From Mustela lutreola (taxonomy: Eukaryota > Chordata > Mammalia > Carnivora > Mustelidae), in the NCBI RefSeq assembly GCF_030435805.1, contig NC_081291.1, forward strand, positions 12,485,001-12,549,000: a stretch of DNA of 64,000 bases, written 5' to 3'. The notes beneath the pieces were generated by a model, which was given only the letters and a program-made list of their open reading frames with translations, ran no database searches and was not told where the DNA came from. Both the position numbers and the translations under genes were made by a program. Positions within the stretch are counted from its first letter, which is position 1; the number at the start of each line of letters is the position of its first letter. Shown here in pieces: positions 10,613-21,642 of this stretch.

Positions 10613-10945
10613 GAGTTTCTAGAAAGAAACAACGAAGACTCACTGAATGTAACTTTTGCTATTTTATTTTTATTTTTGAGATAGTCCTTTCAATAAGTTC
10701 TACTGTATCTGCTGATGTTTGTTTTCATCACCTTACTGGACTTTGGAAAGTAAAGGTTTTGCTGAACTGAATATTGGTGAACAAATCTTGTCCCACTTAC
10801 CCTTCTAGATTTCTCGAGGATAATGATCTCCCTTCCCCATCAGATTGTGTACTCCACAGAGGAAGGAATATGGCTTCATTCATCTTTGTACCTTGATTCC
10901 ATGCACATGGTAAGTGTTCAATAAATATTTGCATATTTCTGGACT
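10613..10945 (+). mobile_element. Unassigned sequence with an L2 3' end
   Basis: 10830-10945 contains GTGTACTCCACAGAGGAAGG and ends with AAGTGTTCAATAAATATTTG, the classical terminal phrase of ancient L2 elements. The part before it is not assigned. Confidence 0.5.
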
Positions 10946-11045
10946 TAGTGTCTGTCCTCAAACCCAGACTAGTTCTTTTATGTGCTGCTGCAACAGGTAA
11001 GATGAAGATTGTTCAGGTCAAAGTTCTTCCTTCCACCTTTATAAT

Positions 11046-12726
11046 TCTTTTTTTTTTAAATTTTTTATTTTTTATAAACATATTTTTATCCCCAGGGGTA
11101 CAGGTCTGTGAATCGCCAGGTTTACACACTTCACAGCACTCACCAAAGCACATACCCTCCCCAATGTCTGTAACCCCACCCCCCTTCTCCCAACTCCCCT
11201 TCCCCCAGTAACCCTCAGTTTGTTTTGTGAGATTAAGAGTCACTTATGGTTTGTCTCCCTCCCAATCCCATCTTGTTTCATTTATTCTTCTCCTACCCAC
11301 TTAAGCCCCCATGTTGCATCACCACTTCCTCATATCAGGGAGATCATATGATAGTTGTCTTTCTCTGCTTGACTTATTTCGCTAAGCATGATACGCTCTA
11401 GTTCCATCCATGTTGTCGCAAATGGCAAGATTTCATTTCTTTTGATGGCTGCATAGTATTCCATTGTGTATATATACCACATCTTCTTGATCCATTCATC
11501 TGTTGATGGACATCTAGGTTCTTTCCATAGTTTGGCTATTGTGGACATTGCTGCTATTAAACATTCGAGTGCACATGCCCCTTGGGATCACTATGTTTGT
11601 ATCTTTAGGGTAAATGCCCAGTAGTGCAATTGCTGGGTCATAGGGCAGTTCTATTTTCAACATTTTGAGGAACCTCCATGCTGTTTTCCAGAGTGGTTGC
11701 ACCAGCTTGCATTCCCACCAACAGTGTAGGAGGGTTCCCCTTTCTCCGCATCCTTGCCAGCATCTGTCATTTCCTGATTTGTTGATTTTAGCTATTCTGA
11801 CTGGTGTGAGGTGGTATCTCATTGTGGTTTTTTTTTTTTAAGATTTTATTTGTTTATTTGTCAGAGACAGAGGGAGAGCGAGCGAGCGAGCACAGGCAGA
11901 CAGAGTGGCAGGCAGAGGCAGAGGGAGAAGCAGACTCCCTGCCGAGCAAGAGCCCGATGTGGGACTCGATCCCAGGACCCTGGGATCATGACCCGAGCCG
12001 AAGGCAGCTGCTTAACCAACAGAGCCACCCAGGCATCCCTCTCATTGTGGTTTTGATTTGTATTTCCCTGATACCGAGTGATATGGAGCACTTTTTCATT
12101 ATCTATGCTACCTAAAGCAATCTACACATTTAATGCAATTCCTATCAAAGTACCATCCATTTTTTTCAAAGAAATGGAACAAATAATCCTAAAATTTATA
12201 TGGAACCAGAAAAGACCTTGAATAGCCAAAGGAATATTGAAAAAGAAGGCCAAAGTTGGTGGCATCACAATTCTGGACTTTAAGCTCTATTATGAAGCTG
12301 TCATCATCAAGACAGTATGGTACAAAAACAAACAGGTAGATCAATGGAACAGAATAGAGAGCCCAGAAATAGACCCTCAACTCTATGGTCAACCAATCTT
12401 CAACAAAGCAGGAAGGAATGTCCAATGGAAAAAAGACAGCCTCTTCAATAAATGGTGTTGGTAAAATTGGACAGACACATGCAGAAAAATGAAACTGGAC
12501 CATTTCCTTATACCACACATGAAAATAGACTCAAAATGGATGAAGGACCTCAATGTGAGAAAGGAATCTATCAAAATCCTTGAGGAGAACACAGGCAGCA
12601 ACCTCTTTGACCTCAGCCGCAGCAATATCTTCCTAGGAACATCACCAAAGGCAAGGGAAGCAAGGGCAATAATGAACTATTGGGATTTCATCAAGATCAA
12701 AAGCTTTTGCACAGCAAAGGAAACAG
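11046..12726 (-). mobile_element. LINE-1 with 5' inversion and a nested SINE
   Basis: 11046-11830 and 12040-12104 are one reversed LINE-1 3' half, split by a SINE. At about 12105 the strand switches, and 12105-12726 reads forward as ORF2 ([12 protein letters not shown]-like, then [11 protein letters not shown]). This is another twin-primed copy. It closely resembles the young element at 18081-21026 in sequence. Confidence 0.8.
11831..12039 (-). mobile_element. CAN-SINE inserted in LINE-1
   Basis: Reversed CAN-SINE with a perfect 13-bp target duplication CTCATTGTGGTTT on each side (11818-11830 and 12040-12052). The duplicated bases are LINE-1 sequence, which proves the insertion came later than the LINE-1. 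Confidence 0.93.
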
Positions 12727-13512
12727 TTAATTTTTAAATTTTTTATTAACATATAATGTATTATTAGCCTCAGGGGTACAGGTCTGTGAGTCACCAGGTT
12801 TACACACTTTATAGCACACACCTTCCCCAGTGTCCATAACCCCACGACCCTCTCCCTCCCTCCCTCCCTCCAGCAACCCTCAGTTTATTTTGTGAGATTA
12901 AGAGTCTCTTATGGTTTGTCTCCCTCTCGATACCATCTGGTTTCATTTATTCTTTTCCTACCCCCCAAATCTCCCATGTTGCCTCTCAACTTCCTCATAT
13001 CAAGGGAGATCATATGATAATTGTCTTTCTCCAATTGACTTATTTCACTAAGCATAATACCCTCTAGTTCCATCCATGTTATCACAAATGGCAAGATTTC
13101 ATTTCTTTTGATGGCTGCATAGTATCCCATTGTGTATATATATAATACATCTTCTTTATCCACTCATTTGTTGATGGACATCTACGTTCTTTCCATAGTT
13201 TGGCTATTGTGGACATTGCTGCTATAAACATGTGGGTGCACATGCCCCTTTGGATCACTACATTTGTATCTTAGGGTAAATACCCAGTAGTGCAATTGCT
13301 GGGTCATAGGGTAGCTCTATTTTCAACATTTTGAGGAACCTTCATGCTGTTTTCCAGAGAGGTTGCACCAGCTTGCATTCCCACCAACAGTGTAGAAGGG
13401 TTCCCCTTTCTCTGCATCCTTGCCAGCATCTGTCATTTCCTGACTTGTTAATTTTAGCCATTCTGACTGGTGTGAGGTGGTATCTCATTGTGGTTTTGAT
13501 TTGTATTTACCT
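12727..13512 (-). mobile_element. LINE-1 3' end, 5'-truncated
   Basis: Starts with a T-rich tail and runs through the reversed 3' UTR (CAGGGGTACAGGTCTGTGAG) into the end of ORF2, stopping after GTGGTTTTGATTTGTATTTA. It lies against the forward part of the preceding LINE-1. Confidence 0.8.
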
Positions 13513-13552
13513 ACATCATTAGTTTTTGATGTAGTCTTCCATGATTCACTGT
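13513..13552 (-). mobile_element. LINE-1 3' UTR scrap
   Basis: About 40 bp, CATCATTAGTTTTTGATGTA and onward, matches the reversed 3' UTR seen in full at 37800-37860. Confidence 0.55.
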
Positions 13553-13735
13553 TCAAATTTCCTTTTCTTATGAGGATGCCAGTCATACTGAATTAGGGTC
13601 TACCAATATGAACTTATATTATCTTAACTACCTCTTTAAAGATCCTATCTCCAAAAACAGTCACATTCTGATGTACTTGGGGGTTAGGACTTCAAAATAT
13701 GAGCTTTAGAAGGACACAGCTCATAAGATAGCCTT
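13553..13735 (-). mobile_element. MLT1/MST-type LTR relic (ERVL-MaLR fossil)
   Basis: In reverse it follows the MaLR LTR pattern, with a CTTATGAGGATGCCAGTCAT part, an ACAGTCACATTCTGATGTAC part and GGGGTTAGGACTTCAAAATA. It is a partial, ancient and inert solo LTR, probably of early eutherian age. Confidence 0.6.
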
Positions 13736-14300
13736 CAACTGGAGCAAGCTCGGGATGAAGTCTCTAAGTTGACACATCTGAACACTCCCCTCTCTTCCAA
13801 GGTAAAAGGGAATGAGGTTTCTTGGGTATGACCAGTCTTATGAGTAGGATCACATGTGGCCCAATTCTTGCCTTCCTCATTCACACAGAGATCTGTGGCT
13901 GTGCCCAGATGTTCTCAACTAACCAAGAAAAGCCTGGCAATTGCTCCGCATCTCAGTCCTACTGAGCACAGCTTTCAGCAGAGACTGTGTGCCTTTTGTA
14001 ATAAAAGTTCTAATCTCCAAGACAATGATGATCAATGAAAGCTGCAAGCATTCCATGAAAGAAAAGTAGAATGAATAAGTAGAACCCAGTGATCAATTCT
14101 AGTGCCACTTTAAGTGTGTCTGCTAGACATTACATTCCTCCTGATGTGAAGCAATAGGAAACACATGACACCCCTTATGAAATAATGTTGTTTAAAAATT
14201 AGAACCTGAATTCAACTAAGCTTCTACATTTAATCACTAACAGTTTAAAACAGGAAATACAGCAGATAGAGTTTGAGTCTGACAAGAAGGGACAGAGGAT
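13736..14300. other. Intergenic stretch with no recognisable feature
   Basis: No repeat family or gene was recognised in this part. A 60-codon frame at 13856 resembles nothing known. Confidence 0.4.
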
Positions 14301-14561
14301 TAAAATATGATGCCTAACCATAAGTGACTCTTAATCTCACAAAACAAACTGAGGGTTGCCGGGGGGAGGGGGTTGGGGAGAAGGGGGTGGGATTATGGAC
14401 ATTGGGGAGGGTATGTGATTTGGTGAGTGCTGTGAAGTGTGTAAACCCGGTGATTCACAGACCTGGAGATAAAAATATATGTATATAAAAAATATATGTT
14501 TATAAAAAATAAAAAATTAAAAATAAAATAAAATTAAAAAAAAAATAAAATATGATGCCTA
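14301..14561 (+). mobile_element. 5'-truncated LINE-1 3' end with perfect target duplication
   Basis: A 229-bp LINE-1 3' UTR (14317-14545) with A-rich tail is flanked by the perfect 16-bp repeat TAAAATATGATGCCTA (14301-14316 and 14546-14561). The UTR tail shows the duplicated ATATATG form also seen at 29860 and 45650. Confidence 0.93.
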
Positions 14562-14675
14562 CTGTACCCAGGTATAGAGAACTGAAAAAATAAAGCAATT
14601 TACCTAATGATAAGATACAGAAAGATTCCCATTAACACGAGGAATGACAAGAATGTCTACTTTCAACATATGCCT

Positions 14676-15240
14676 ATATTGAATTCTTATTTTGTACACC
14701 TGAAACTAACATAATGTTATATGTCAATTATATCTCAATTAAAAGAAAAGGATACCCGCTATCATTACTTCTCTTCTGCATTGTATTGGAGGACCTAAAC
14801 AATGCACTAGAACAAGAAAACAAAAAAGAAGTACAAGGATTGGATGGGAAGAATCAGTGTTGTCAATAGTTTCCAATAGTAATTACCTAGGGAAGCTGTG
14901 AGAATTGACTAACAATGTAGCTTTCCTGTATAATTAACCTCATGAACACAATATAATAGGAAAAAATATCTCACTCACAAAAGAAACAAAATTTATGAGG
15001 CATCTAATAATAACACTAGCAGGAAATGAGCAAGACATTTAGGGGAAAACTATAACATTTTGCTAATGGAGATAAAAGAATTTCTAGATTAAAGGAGAGA
15101 GCTACCAAAGACATAATAATGTAAAAATTAATGAATCTGTAAAATGATGAAAACCTAATAAAAATTTTAATTCAACTCATGATTCATTGAACCCCACATC
15201 ATGGTGTCTAACTTAACATAAAATTTTTTTAAACATGAAA
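14676..15240 (+). mobile_element. Old LINE-1 relics
   Basis: 14676-14745 is an ancient LINE-1 3' end (GTTATATGTCAATTATATCT). 14750-15110 reads as decayed ORF2, with GAACAAGAAAACAAAAAAGA and the TTGTATTGGAGG phrase. The remainder to 15240 is A/T-rich and probably the same element. Confidence 0.5.
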
Positions 15241-15629
15241 TTTGAATTACTAGTTCACAATTCACATGAACATGTACATGTGTAAGAATATCTGATGCAA
15301 ATATGAAAAAAATGGAATGGATGGTAGAATTAGAGATGAGAACAATATGGGGGGTTCAAATATCCATTTCTTCATGCCTAAAGATCTTGGCCAAGTTATT
15401 TAAACTCCTTATACCTCTGTTTCCTAAATTTGGAACCTGGAGATGCCAGGAGTACCTAGCTCATAGAGTTGTGAGAATTGATGACTCACATATATACCTG
15501 TTTTGTGTAATTATAATCTTAGAAGAGTACCAAGAACAGAATAAGTATCGACCAAATCTTAGTCATTATAAACTGCTACAACTGCTGTTGCTATCAAAGA
15601 TAAATACCATGTTATACATATACTGTTAA

Positions 15630-16785
15630 AATAATTTTTTAAGACAGCCTTATATTATATGGGAATAGATATACAAAAAAGTGGAACAGAATAAGAATCA
15701 TGGAACAGAGTCACATATAAATAAACTTATATTAAATAGTGGACTATTTATTAACTTGTGTTAGATCACTAGTTAGACATTCAAAAATAAGTATTACAAC
15801 CACACACCTATTAGAATGGCTACATCCAGAACATTGGGCACATCAAATGCTGATAAGGATGGGGAGCGACAGGAACTCTGATTCACTGCTGGTGGGAATG
15901 CAAAATGGTACCCCACTTTGGAAGACAGTTTGGCAGTGTCTTACAAAACTATATATATTCTGGCAGTATAATTCAGCAACCATCCTTCTTGGTATTGACC
16001 CCAAGGTGTTGAAAACTTAGGTCCATAAAAACATGAACATGGATGTTTATAGCAGATTTATTCATAATTACCCCAACTTGAAACAACCAAGATGTCCTTC
16101 AGTAGGTGAATAGATAAGCTGTGGTCCATTAGACCATCTAGAATGGAATATTATTCAGTACTGAACAGGAGTGAGCTATCAAGCCATACAAAGTCATGGA
16201 GGAAATTTATTAGTTTTTAAAATTTTTAGTTTTTTAAATTTCTTTTCAGTGTACCAGAATTCATTGTTTATGCACCACACCCAGTGCTCCATGCAATATG
16301 TGCCCTCCGTAATACCCGACATGGAGGAACTTTAAATACATATCAGTACATGAAAGAAGCCAATCTGAAGAGGCTACAGACAGTACAACTCCAACTGCAT
16401 TATATTCAGGAAAAGGCAAGACGATGGAAGCAGTAAGAAGATCAGTGGTTGCCAGAGGTCAGAGGGGGGAAGGAGGGATGGAAAGGTGAACACAGGAGAT
16501 TTTAGGGGAGTGGAAATACTTTTATGATACCATAATGATGAATACATCTCATTGTACACTTGTTAAAACCCTTAGAATGTACAATGAGAGCAGATCATAA
16601 TGTAAACTACAGACTTTGGGTGATGATGTGTCAATGTAGGTTCATGGATTGCAACAAAAGAACCACTCTGGTGGGGGGTATTTATAATGGGAGTCTATGA
16701 ATATGCAGGGCAAGAGATACATGGGAAATCTCATATGGTATATGTACCTCCCTCTTAAATATGCTAAGGACCTAAAACCACTTTT
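15630..16785 (+). mobile_element. Old LINE-1 (L1M) 3' part
   Basis: A forward ORF2 end is recognisable from the phrases CTGGTGGGAATGCAAAATGG, TGTTTATAGCAG and CAACCAAGATGTCCTTCAGT. It is followed by a 3' UTR with ATCAGTGGTTGCCAGAGGTC and AATGTAAACTACAGAC. It is interrupted by a small younger LINE-1 at 16205-16318. Confidence 0.72.
16205..16318 (-). mobile_element. Very short LINE-1 3' end nested in old LINE-1
   Basis: About 110 bp of reversed 3' UTR (CACCACACCCAGTGCTCCAT) with a T-rich tail. CATGGAGGAA occurs on both sides (around 16194 and 16321), which gives the target duplication. Confidence 0.82.
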
Positions 16786-16794
16786 TAAAAAGTC

Positions 16795-16992
16795 CTTTTT
16801 TAGATTATTTATTTATTTATTTGGCAGAGGGAGACACAGCAAGAGAGGGAACACAAGCAGTGGGAGTGGGAGAGGGAGAAGCAGGCCTCCCGTTGAACTG
16901 GAAGCCCAATGCGGGGATCTATCCCAGGACCCTGGGATCATGACCTGAGCTGACCGCAGACACTCAATGACTGAGCCACCCAGGTGCCCCAA
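16795..16992 (-). mobile_element. CAN-SINE
   Basis: Reversed SINE with a TTATTTATTTATTTGGCAGA tail and a CACCCAGGTGCCCC 5' end. AAAAGTC occurs at both borders, a short candidate target duplication. Confidence 0.88.
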
Positions 16993-17014
16993 AAGTCTTA
17001 AAAAATAAGCTGAA

Positions 17015-17245
17015 ATCCAGCCTGAAATGTTTGCACAGTGCTTTTTGGTAGATTAAAGTTTGAGAGGCTGGCAAAACTTCTCTGTAAATGGACAGATGGT
17101 AAATATTTTCAAGTTTGCAGGTCACACTATTCCTGTCACAGCTACTTAATTCTGCCCTCTTAGCACAAAAATAGTCATAGTTGATGAATGGGGATGGCTG
17201 TGTTCCAATAAAACTTTACTTATAGAAACAGAAAATCTATGAGAG
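17015..17245 (+). mobile_element. Ancient MER-type DNA transposon relic
   Basis: The segment carries CTGTAAATGGACAGATGGTA, then a GCAGGTCACACTATTCCTGT part and ends with TGTTCCAATAAAACTTTACT. I recognise this as a common mammalian MER family whose usual consensus has 'gggccagatagtaaatatttta'. I cannot name the subfamily with certainty (hAT-type is likely). Confidence 0.5.
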
Positions 17246-17282
17246 GTAGTTTTTCAACCCTAACACTATCTTATGAAAGCAT

Positions 17283-17655
17283 TAGAAGAAACCAAGGATG
17301 ATGCTCTGGGTGTTATACACAGCTGATAAATTATTATTAATATTTAAAAAAATATTTTGTTTATTTATTTGATAGACAGAGATCACAAGTAAGCAGAGAG
17401 GCAGGCAGAGAGAGAGGAGGAAGCAGGCTCCCTGCCGGGCAGAGAGCTTATCCCAGGACCCTAAGATCATGACCTGAGCTGAAGGCAGAGGTTTTAACCC
17501 ACTGAGCCCCCCAGGCACCCCATGCAGATGAACTTATTATTGAACACTAGTTCAATATTGAAATTGAACACTATTTATTGAACACTAGTTTGGAAACTAC
17601 GTATGTACTATATGTTGGCTAATTGAATTTAAATAAAAAATAAATATAAATCGTG
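17283..17655 (+). mobile_element. LINE-1 3' end with nested SINE
   Basis: Both flanks are forward carnivore LINE-1 3' UTR: CTCTGGGTGTTATACACAGC on the left, and TATGTTGGCTAATTGAATTT with an AAATAAAAAA tail on the right. Confidence 0.72.
17338..17521 (-). mobile_element. CAN-SINE nested in LINE-1 3' UTR
   Basis: Reversed SINE (GATCACAAGTAAGCAGAGAG, later CCCAGGCACCCC). It lacks about 20 bp of the body around the GAGAGCTTATCCCAGG junction, compared with full copies in the window. Confidence 0.87.
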
Positions 17656-17689
17656 AAAAAAAGGAAGAAACTAAGGAGAATGTATCTGA

Positions 17690-18080
17690 CAGGAAAAGTA
17701 GTGAGGCATAAGAAACGAAAGGCAAAGTCAAAAAATTGTACAAAAACGAGTATTTAGAATCTCTTCAAAAAATGCCTGCAAATCAATAAGAACAAGACAA
17801 TCCAACAGGAAAATGAGAAAAAGTTGTGGATAGACATATCAAAAAGAGGGAACTCACATAGTTAAAAACCAGTGGAGATTTTCAGTAATTAGGGAAATGT
17901 AAATTAAAGCCACAACAGGAGACCACTCGGCAACCATATTGGTAAAATTAAGTTTCACATGATGAGGCATTAGTGAGGGTGGGAGAAATAAATCCTCCGA
18001 TACCCAGGTGCCTGGAGTGTGAATTAGCACAGCCATTTGGGAGTTTAATTTGCCAATTCTTCTTAAATTTAAGAATCGTA
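17690..18080 (+). mobile_element. Old LINE-1 relic, left half
   Basis: Decayed forward LINE-1 ORF2 sequence (AAATCAATAAGAACAAGACA, GGAAATGTAAATTAAAGCCA). It continues on the far side of the young LINE-1, at 21040-21350, so the young copy landed inside it. Confidence 0.55.
18068..18080 (+). repeat. Target-site duplication, left copy
   Basis: TTTAAGAATCGTA occurs here and again at 21027-21039, immediately flanking the young LINE-1. The 13-bp length is typical of LINE-1 endonuclease-primed insertion. Confidence 0.93.
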
Positions 18081-21026
18081 CACAACTAACACCAAAGAAA
18101 TACAAACTATTATAAGAACATACTATGAGCAACTCTACGGCAATAAATTTGACAATCTGGAAGAAATGGATGCATTCCTAGAAACATATAAACTACCACA
18201 ACTGAACCAGGAAGAAATAGAAAGCCTGAACAGACCCATAACCAGTAAGGAGATTGAAACAGTCATTAAAAATCTCCAAACAAACAAAAGCCCAGGGCCA
18301 GACGGCTTCCCGGGGGAATTCTACCAAACATTTAAAGAAGAACTAATTCCTATTCTCCTGAAACTGTTCCAAAAAATAGAAATGGAAGGAAAACTTCCAA
18401 ACTCATTTTATGAGGCCAGCATCACCTTGATCCCAAAACCAGACAAGGATCCCACCAAAAAAGAGAGCTATAGACCGATATCCTTGATGAACACAGATGC
18501 GAAAATACTCAACAAAATACTAGCCAATAGGATTCAACAGTACATTAAAAAGATTATTCACCACGACCAAGTGGGATTTATTCCAGGGCTGCAAGGTTGG
18601 TTCAACATCTGCAAATCAGTCAATGTGATACAACACATCAATAAAAGAAAGAACAAGAACCATATGATACTCTCAATAGATGCTGAAAAAGCATTTGACA
18701 AAGTACAACATCCCTTCCTGATCAAAACTCTTCAAAGTGTAGGGATAGAGGGCACATACCTCAATATCATCAAAGCCATCTATGAAAAACCCACCGCAAA
18801 TATCATTCTCAATGGAGAAAAACTGAAAGCTTTTCCGCTAAGGTCAGGAACACGGCAGGGATGTCCATTATCACCACTGCTATTCAACATCGTACTAGAG
18901 GTCCTAGCCTCAGCAATCAGACAACAAAAGGAAATTAAAGGCATCCAAATCGGCAAAGAAGAAGTCAAATTATCACTCTTCGCAGATGATATGATACTAT
19001 ATGTGGAAAACCCAAAAGACTCCACTCCAAAACTGCTAGAACTTATACAGGAATTCAGTAAAGTGTCAGGATATAAAATCAATGCACAGAAATCAGTTGC
19101 ATTTCTCTACACCAACAGCAAGACAGAAGAAAGAGATATTAAGGAGTCAATCCCATTTACAATTGCATCCAAAACCATAAGATACCTAGGAATAAACCTA
19201 ACCAAAGAGACACAGAATCTATACTCAGAAAACTATAAAGTACTCATGAAAGAAATTGAGGAAGACACAAAGAAATGGAAAAATGTTCCATGCTCCTGGA
19301 TTGGAAGAATAAATATTGTGAAAATGTCTATGCTACCTAAAGCAATCTACACATTTAATGCAATTCCTATCAAAGTACCATCCATCTTTTTCAAAGAAAT
19401 GGAACAAATAATGCTAAAATTTATATGGAACCAGAAAAGACCTCGAATAGCCAAAGGGATATTGAAAAAGAAAGCCAACGTTGGTGGCATCACAATTCCG
19501 GACTTCAGGCTCTATTACAAAGCTGTCATCATCAAGACAGCATGGTACTGGCACAAAAACAGACACATAGATCAATGGAACAGAATAGAGAGCCCAGAAA
19601 TAGACCCTCAACTCTATGGTCAACTAATCTTCGACAAAGCAGGAAAGAATGTCCAATGGAAAAAAGACAGCCTTTTCAATAAATGGTGCTGGGAAAATTG
19701 GACAGCCACATGCAGAAAAATGAAATTGGACCATTTCCTTACACCACACACAAAAATAGACTCAAAATGGATGAAGGATCTCAATGTACGAAAGGAATCC
19801 ATCAAAATCCTTGAGGAGAACACGGGCAGCAACCTCTTCGACCTCTGCCGCAGCAACATCTTCCTAGGAACAACGCAAAAGGCAAGGGAAGCAAGGGAAA
19901 AAATGAACTACTGGGATTTCATCAAGATCAAAAGCTTTTGCACAGCAAAGGAAACAGTTAACAAAATCAAAAGACAACTGACAGAATGGGAGAAGATATT
20001 TGCAAACGACATATCAGATAAAGGACTAGTGTCCAGAATCTATAAAGAACTTAGCAAATTCAACACCCAAAGAACAAATAATCCAATCAAGAAATGGGCA
20101 GAAGACATGAACAGACATTTCTGCAAAGAAGACATCCAGATGGCGAACAGACACATGAAAAAGTGCTCCATATCACTCGGCATCAGGGAAATACAAATCA
20201 AAACCACAATGAGATATCACCTCACACCAGTCAGAATGGCTAAAATCAACAAATCAGGAAATGACAGATGCTGGCGAGGATGCGGAGAAAGGGGAACCCT
20301 CCTACACTGTTGGTGGGAATGCAAGCTGGTGCAGCCACTCTGGAAAACAGCATGGAGGTTCCTCAAAATGTTGAAAATAGAACTGCCCTATGACCCAGCA
20401 ATTGCACTATTGGGTATTTACCCTAAAGATACAAATGTAGTGATCCAAAGGGGCACATGCACCCGAATGTTTATAGCAGCAATGTCCACAATAGCCAAAC
20501 TATGGAAAGAACCTAGATGTCCATCAACAGATGAATGGATCAAGAAGATGTGGTATATATACACAATGGAATACTATGCAGCCATCAAAAGAAATGAAAT
20601 CTTGCCATTTGCGACAACATGGATGGAACTAGAGCGTATCATGCTTAGCGAAATAAGTCAAGCAGAGAAAGACAACTATCATATGATCTCCCTGATATGA
20701 GGAAGTGGTGATACAACATGGAGGCTTAAGTGGGTAGAAGAAGAATAAATGAAACAAGATGGGATTGGGAGGGAGACAAACCATAAGTGACTCTTAATCT
20801 CACGAAACAAACTGAGGGTTGCCGGGGGGAGGGGGTTTGGGAGAAGGGGGTGGGATTATGGACATTGGGGAGGGTATGTGATTTGGTGAGTGCTGTGAAG
20901 TGTGTAAACCTGGTGATTCACAGACCTGTACCCCTGGGGATAAAAATATATGTTTATAAAAAAAAAAAAAAAGAAAAATTATGAATAAAAGACAAAAAAA
21001 AATAAAAATAAAAAAATAAAAAAAAT
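18081..21026 (+). mobile_element. Young 5'-truncated LINE-1 with uninterrupted ORF2 part
   Basis: About 2.95 kb: ORF2 from the linker before the reverse transcriptase to its stop, the 3' UTR (20701-20955) and an A-rich tail. It is flanked by a perfect 13-bp target duplication. It lacks the 5' UTR, ORF1 and the ORF2 endonuclease, so it cannot move on its own. The open frame and perfect duplication indicate a recent insertion. The 3' UTR is the form with GTACCCCTGGGGATAAAAAT. Confidence 0.95.
18166..20700 (+). CDS. LINE-1 ORF2 C-terminal part: reverse transcriptase and Cys-rich domain
   Basis: 844 codons from the first ATG; the frame is also open back to about 18081. Full ORF2p is about 1,275 residues, so roughly the first 430, including the whole endonuclease, are absent. 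The reverse-transcriptase landmarks are [11 protein letters not shown] (residues about 43-53), [65 protein letters not shown] and the catalytic [10 protein letters not shown]. The carboxy end keeps the Cys-rich motif ([20 protein letters not shown]) and closes with [12 protein letters not shown]. No stop interrupts it. This is a retroelement frame and not a host gene. Without a promoter or endonuclease, any expression would depend on outside transcription. Confidence 0.92.
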   Translation: MDAFLETYKLPQLNQEEIESLNRPITSKEIETVIKNLQTNKSPGPDGFPGEFYQTFKEELIPILLKLFQKIEMEGKLPNSFYEASITLIPKPDKDPTKKESYRPISLMNTDAKILNKILANRIQQYIKKIIHHDQVGFIPGLQGWFNICKSVNVIQHINKRKNKNHMILSIDAEKAFDKVQHPFLIKTLQSVGIEGTYLNIIKAIYEKPTANIILNGEKLKAFPLRSGTRQGCPLSPLLFNIVLEVLASAIRQQKEIKGIQIGKEEVKLSLFADDMILYVENPKDSTPKLLELIQEFSKVSGYKINAQKSVAFLYTNSKTEERDIKESIPFTIASKTIRYLGINLTKETQNLYSENYKVLMKEIEEDTKKWKNVPCSWIGRINIVKMSMLPKAIYTFNAIPIKVPSIFFKEMEQIMLKFIWNQKRPRIAKGILKKKANVGGITIPDFRLYYKAVIIKTAWYWHKNRHIDQWNRIESPEIDPQLYGQLIFDKAGKNVQWKKDSLFNKWCWENWTATCRKMKLDHFLTPHTKIDSKWMKDLNVRKESIKILEENTGSNLFDLCRSNIFLGTTQKAREAREKMNYWDFIKIKSFCTAKETVNKIKRQLTEWEKIFANDISDKGLVSRIYKELSKFNTQRTNNPIKKWAEDMNRHFCKEDIQMANRHMKKCSISLGIREIQIKTTMRYHLTPVRMAKINKSGNDRCWRGCGERGTLLHCWWECKLVQPLWKTAWRFLKMLKIELPYDPAIALLGIYPKDTNVVIQRGTCTRMFIAAMSTIAKLWKEPRCPSTDEWIKKMWYIYTMEYYAAIKRNEILPFATTWMELERIMLSEISQAEKDNYHMISLI

Positions 21027-21039
21027 TTTAAGAATCGTA
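21027..21039 (+). repeat. Target-site duplication, right copy
   Basis: Second TTTAAGAATCGTA, directly after the A-rich tail of the young LINE-1. Confidence 0.93.
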
Positions 21040-21430
21040 TTTCCTATGACCTGATTATCTCACTAGTAGTAATTTGTATTTTTTTAAACAAGATTATTTA
21101 TTTATTTATTTGACAGACAAAGATCACAAGTAGGTAGAGAGGTAGGCAGAGAGAGAGGAGGAAGCAGGCTCCCTGCTGAGCAGAGAGCCCGATGTGGGGC
21201 TCGATTCCAGGACCCTCAGATCATGACCTGAGCTGAAGGCAGAAGCTTAACCCACTGAGCCACGCAGGTGCCCCCTTAATTTGTATTTAATAGTGCCTGT
21301 GGGTAGTAAATGATATACAAAGGTATGTATTGCATTATTCCTAACAACAGTGAAAAATTAGAAGCAACTGAAGTGTCTATCAGATAACTATATATTGTGC
21401 ATATTCATAAAATTGAATATTAAACTGATT
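21040..21430 (+). mobile_element. Old LINE-1 relic, right half, split by a SINE
   Basis: Continues the old element of 17690-18080 (CCTATGACCTGATTATCTCA, GTATTGCATTATTCCTAACA, AGAAGCAACTGAAGTGTC). Confidence 0.5.
21082..21276 (-). mobile_element. CAN-SINE with target duplication
   Basis: Full-length reversed SINE flanked by a perfect 12-bp repeat TAATTTGTATTT (21070-21081 and 21277-21288). Confidence 0.93.
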
Positions 21431-21454
21431 TTATAAAAATGAGGCGGTTCTATA

Positions 21455-21642
21455 ATAGTGGCTCTCAGTGGCAGGCAGTGGCAATTTTGGCAATAACTGG
21501 AGACATTTTTGTTATGACTGGGGTGGGGAGGCTACTGGCATCTGGCAGGTGGAGAACATTCTGCAAGGTACCAGACAACCCCTGCTACAAGGAATGATCC
21601 AGCCCCAAATGTCAGTACTGCCAAGGTACAGAAACCTTGGTC
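21455..21642 (+). mobile_element. MER5A relic
   Basis: Reads through most of MER5A: AGTGGCTCTCAGTGG, CTGGAGACATTTTTGTTATG, GGCTACTGGCATCTGGCAGG and CCCCAAATGTCAGTACTGCC. Confidence 0.85.
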
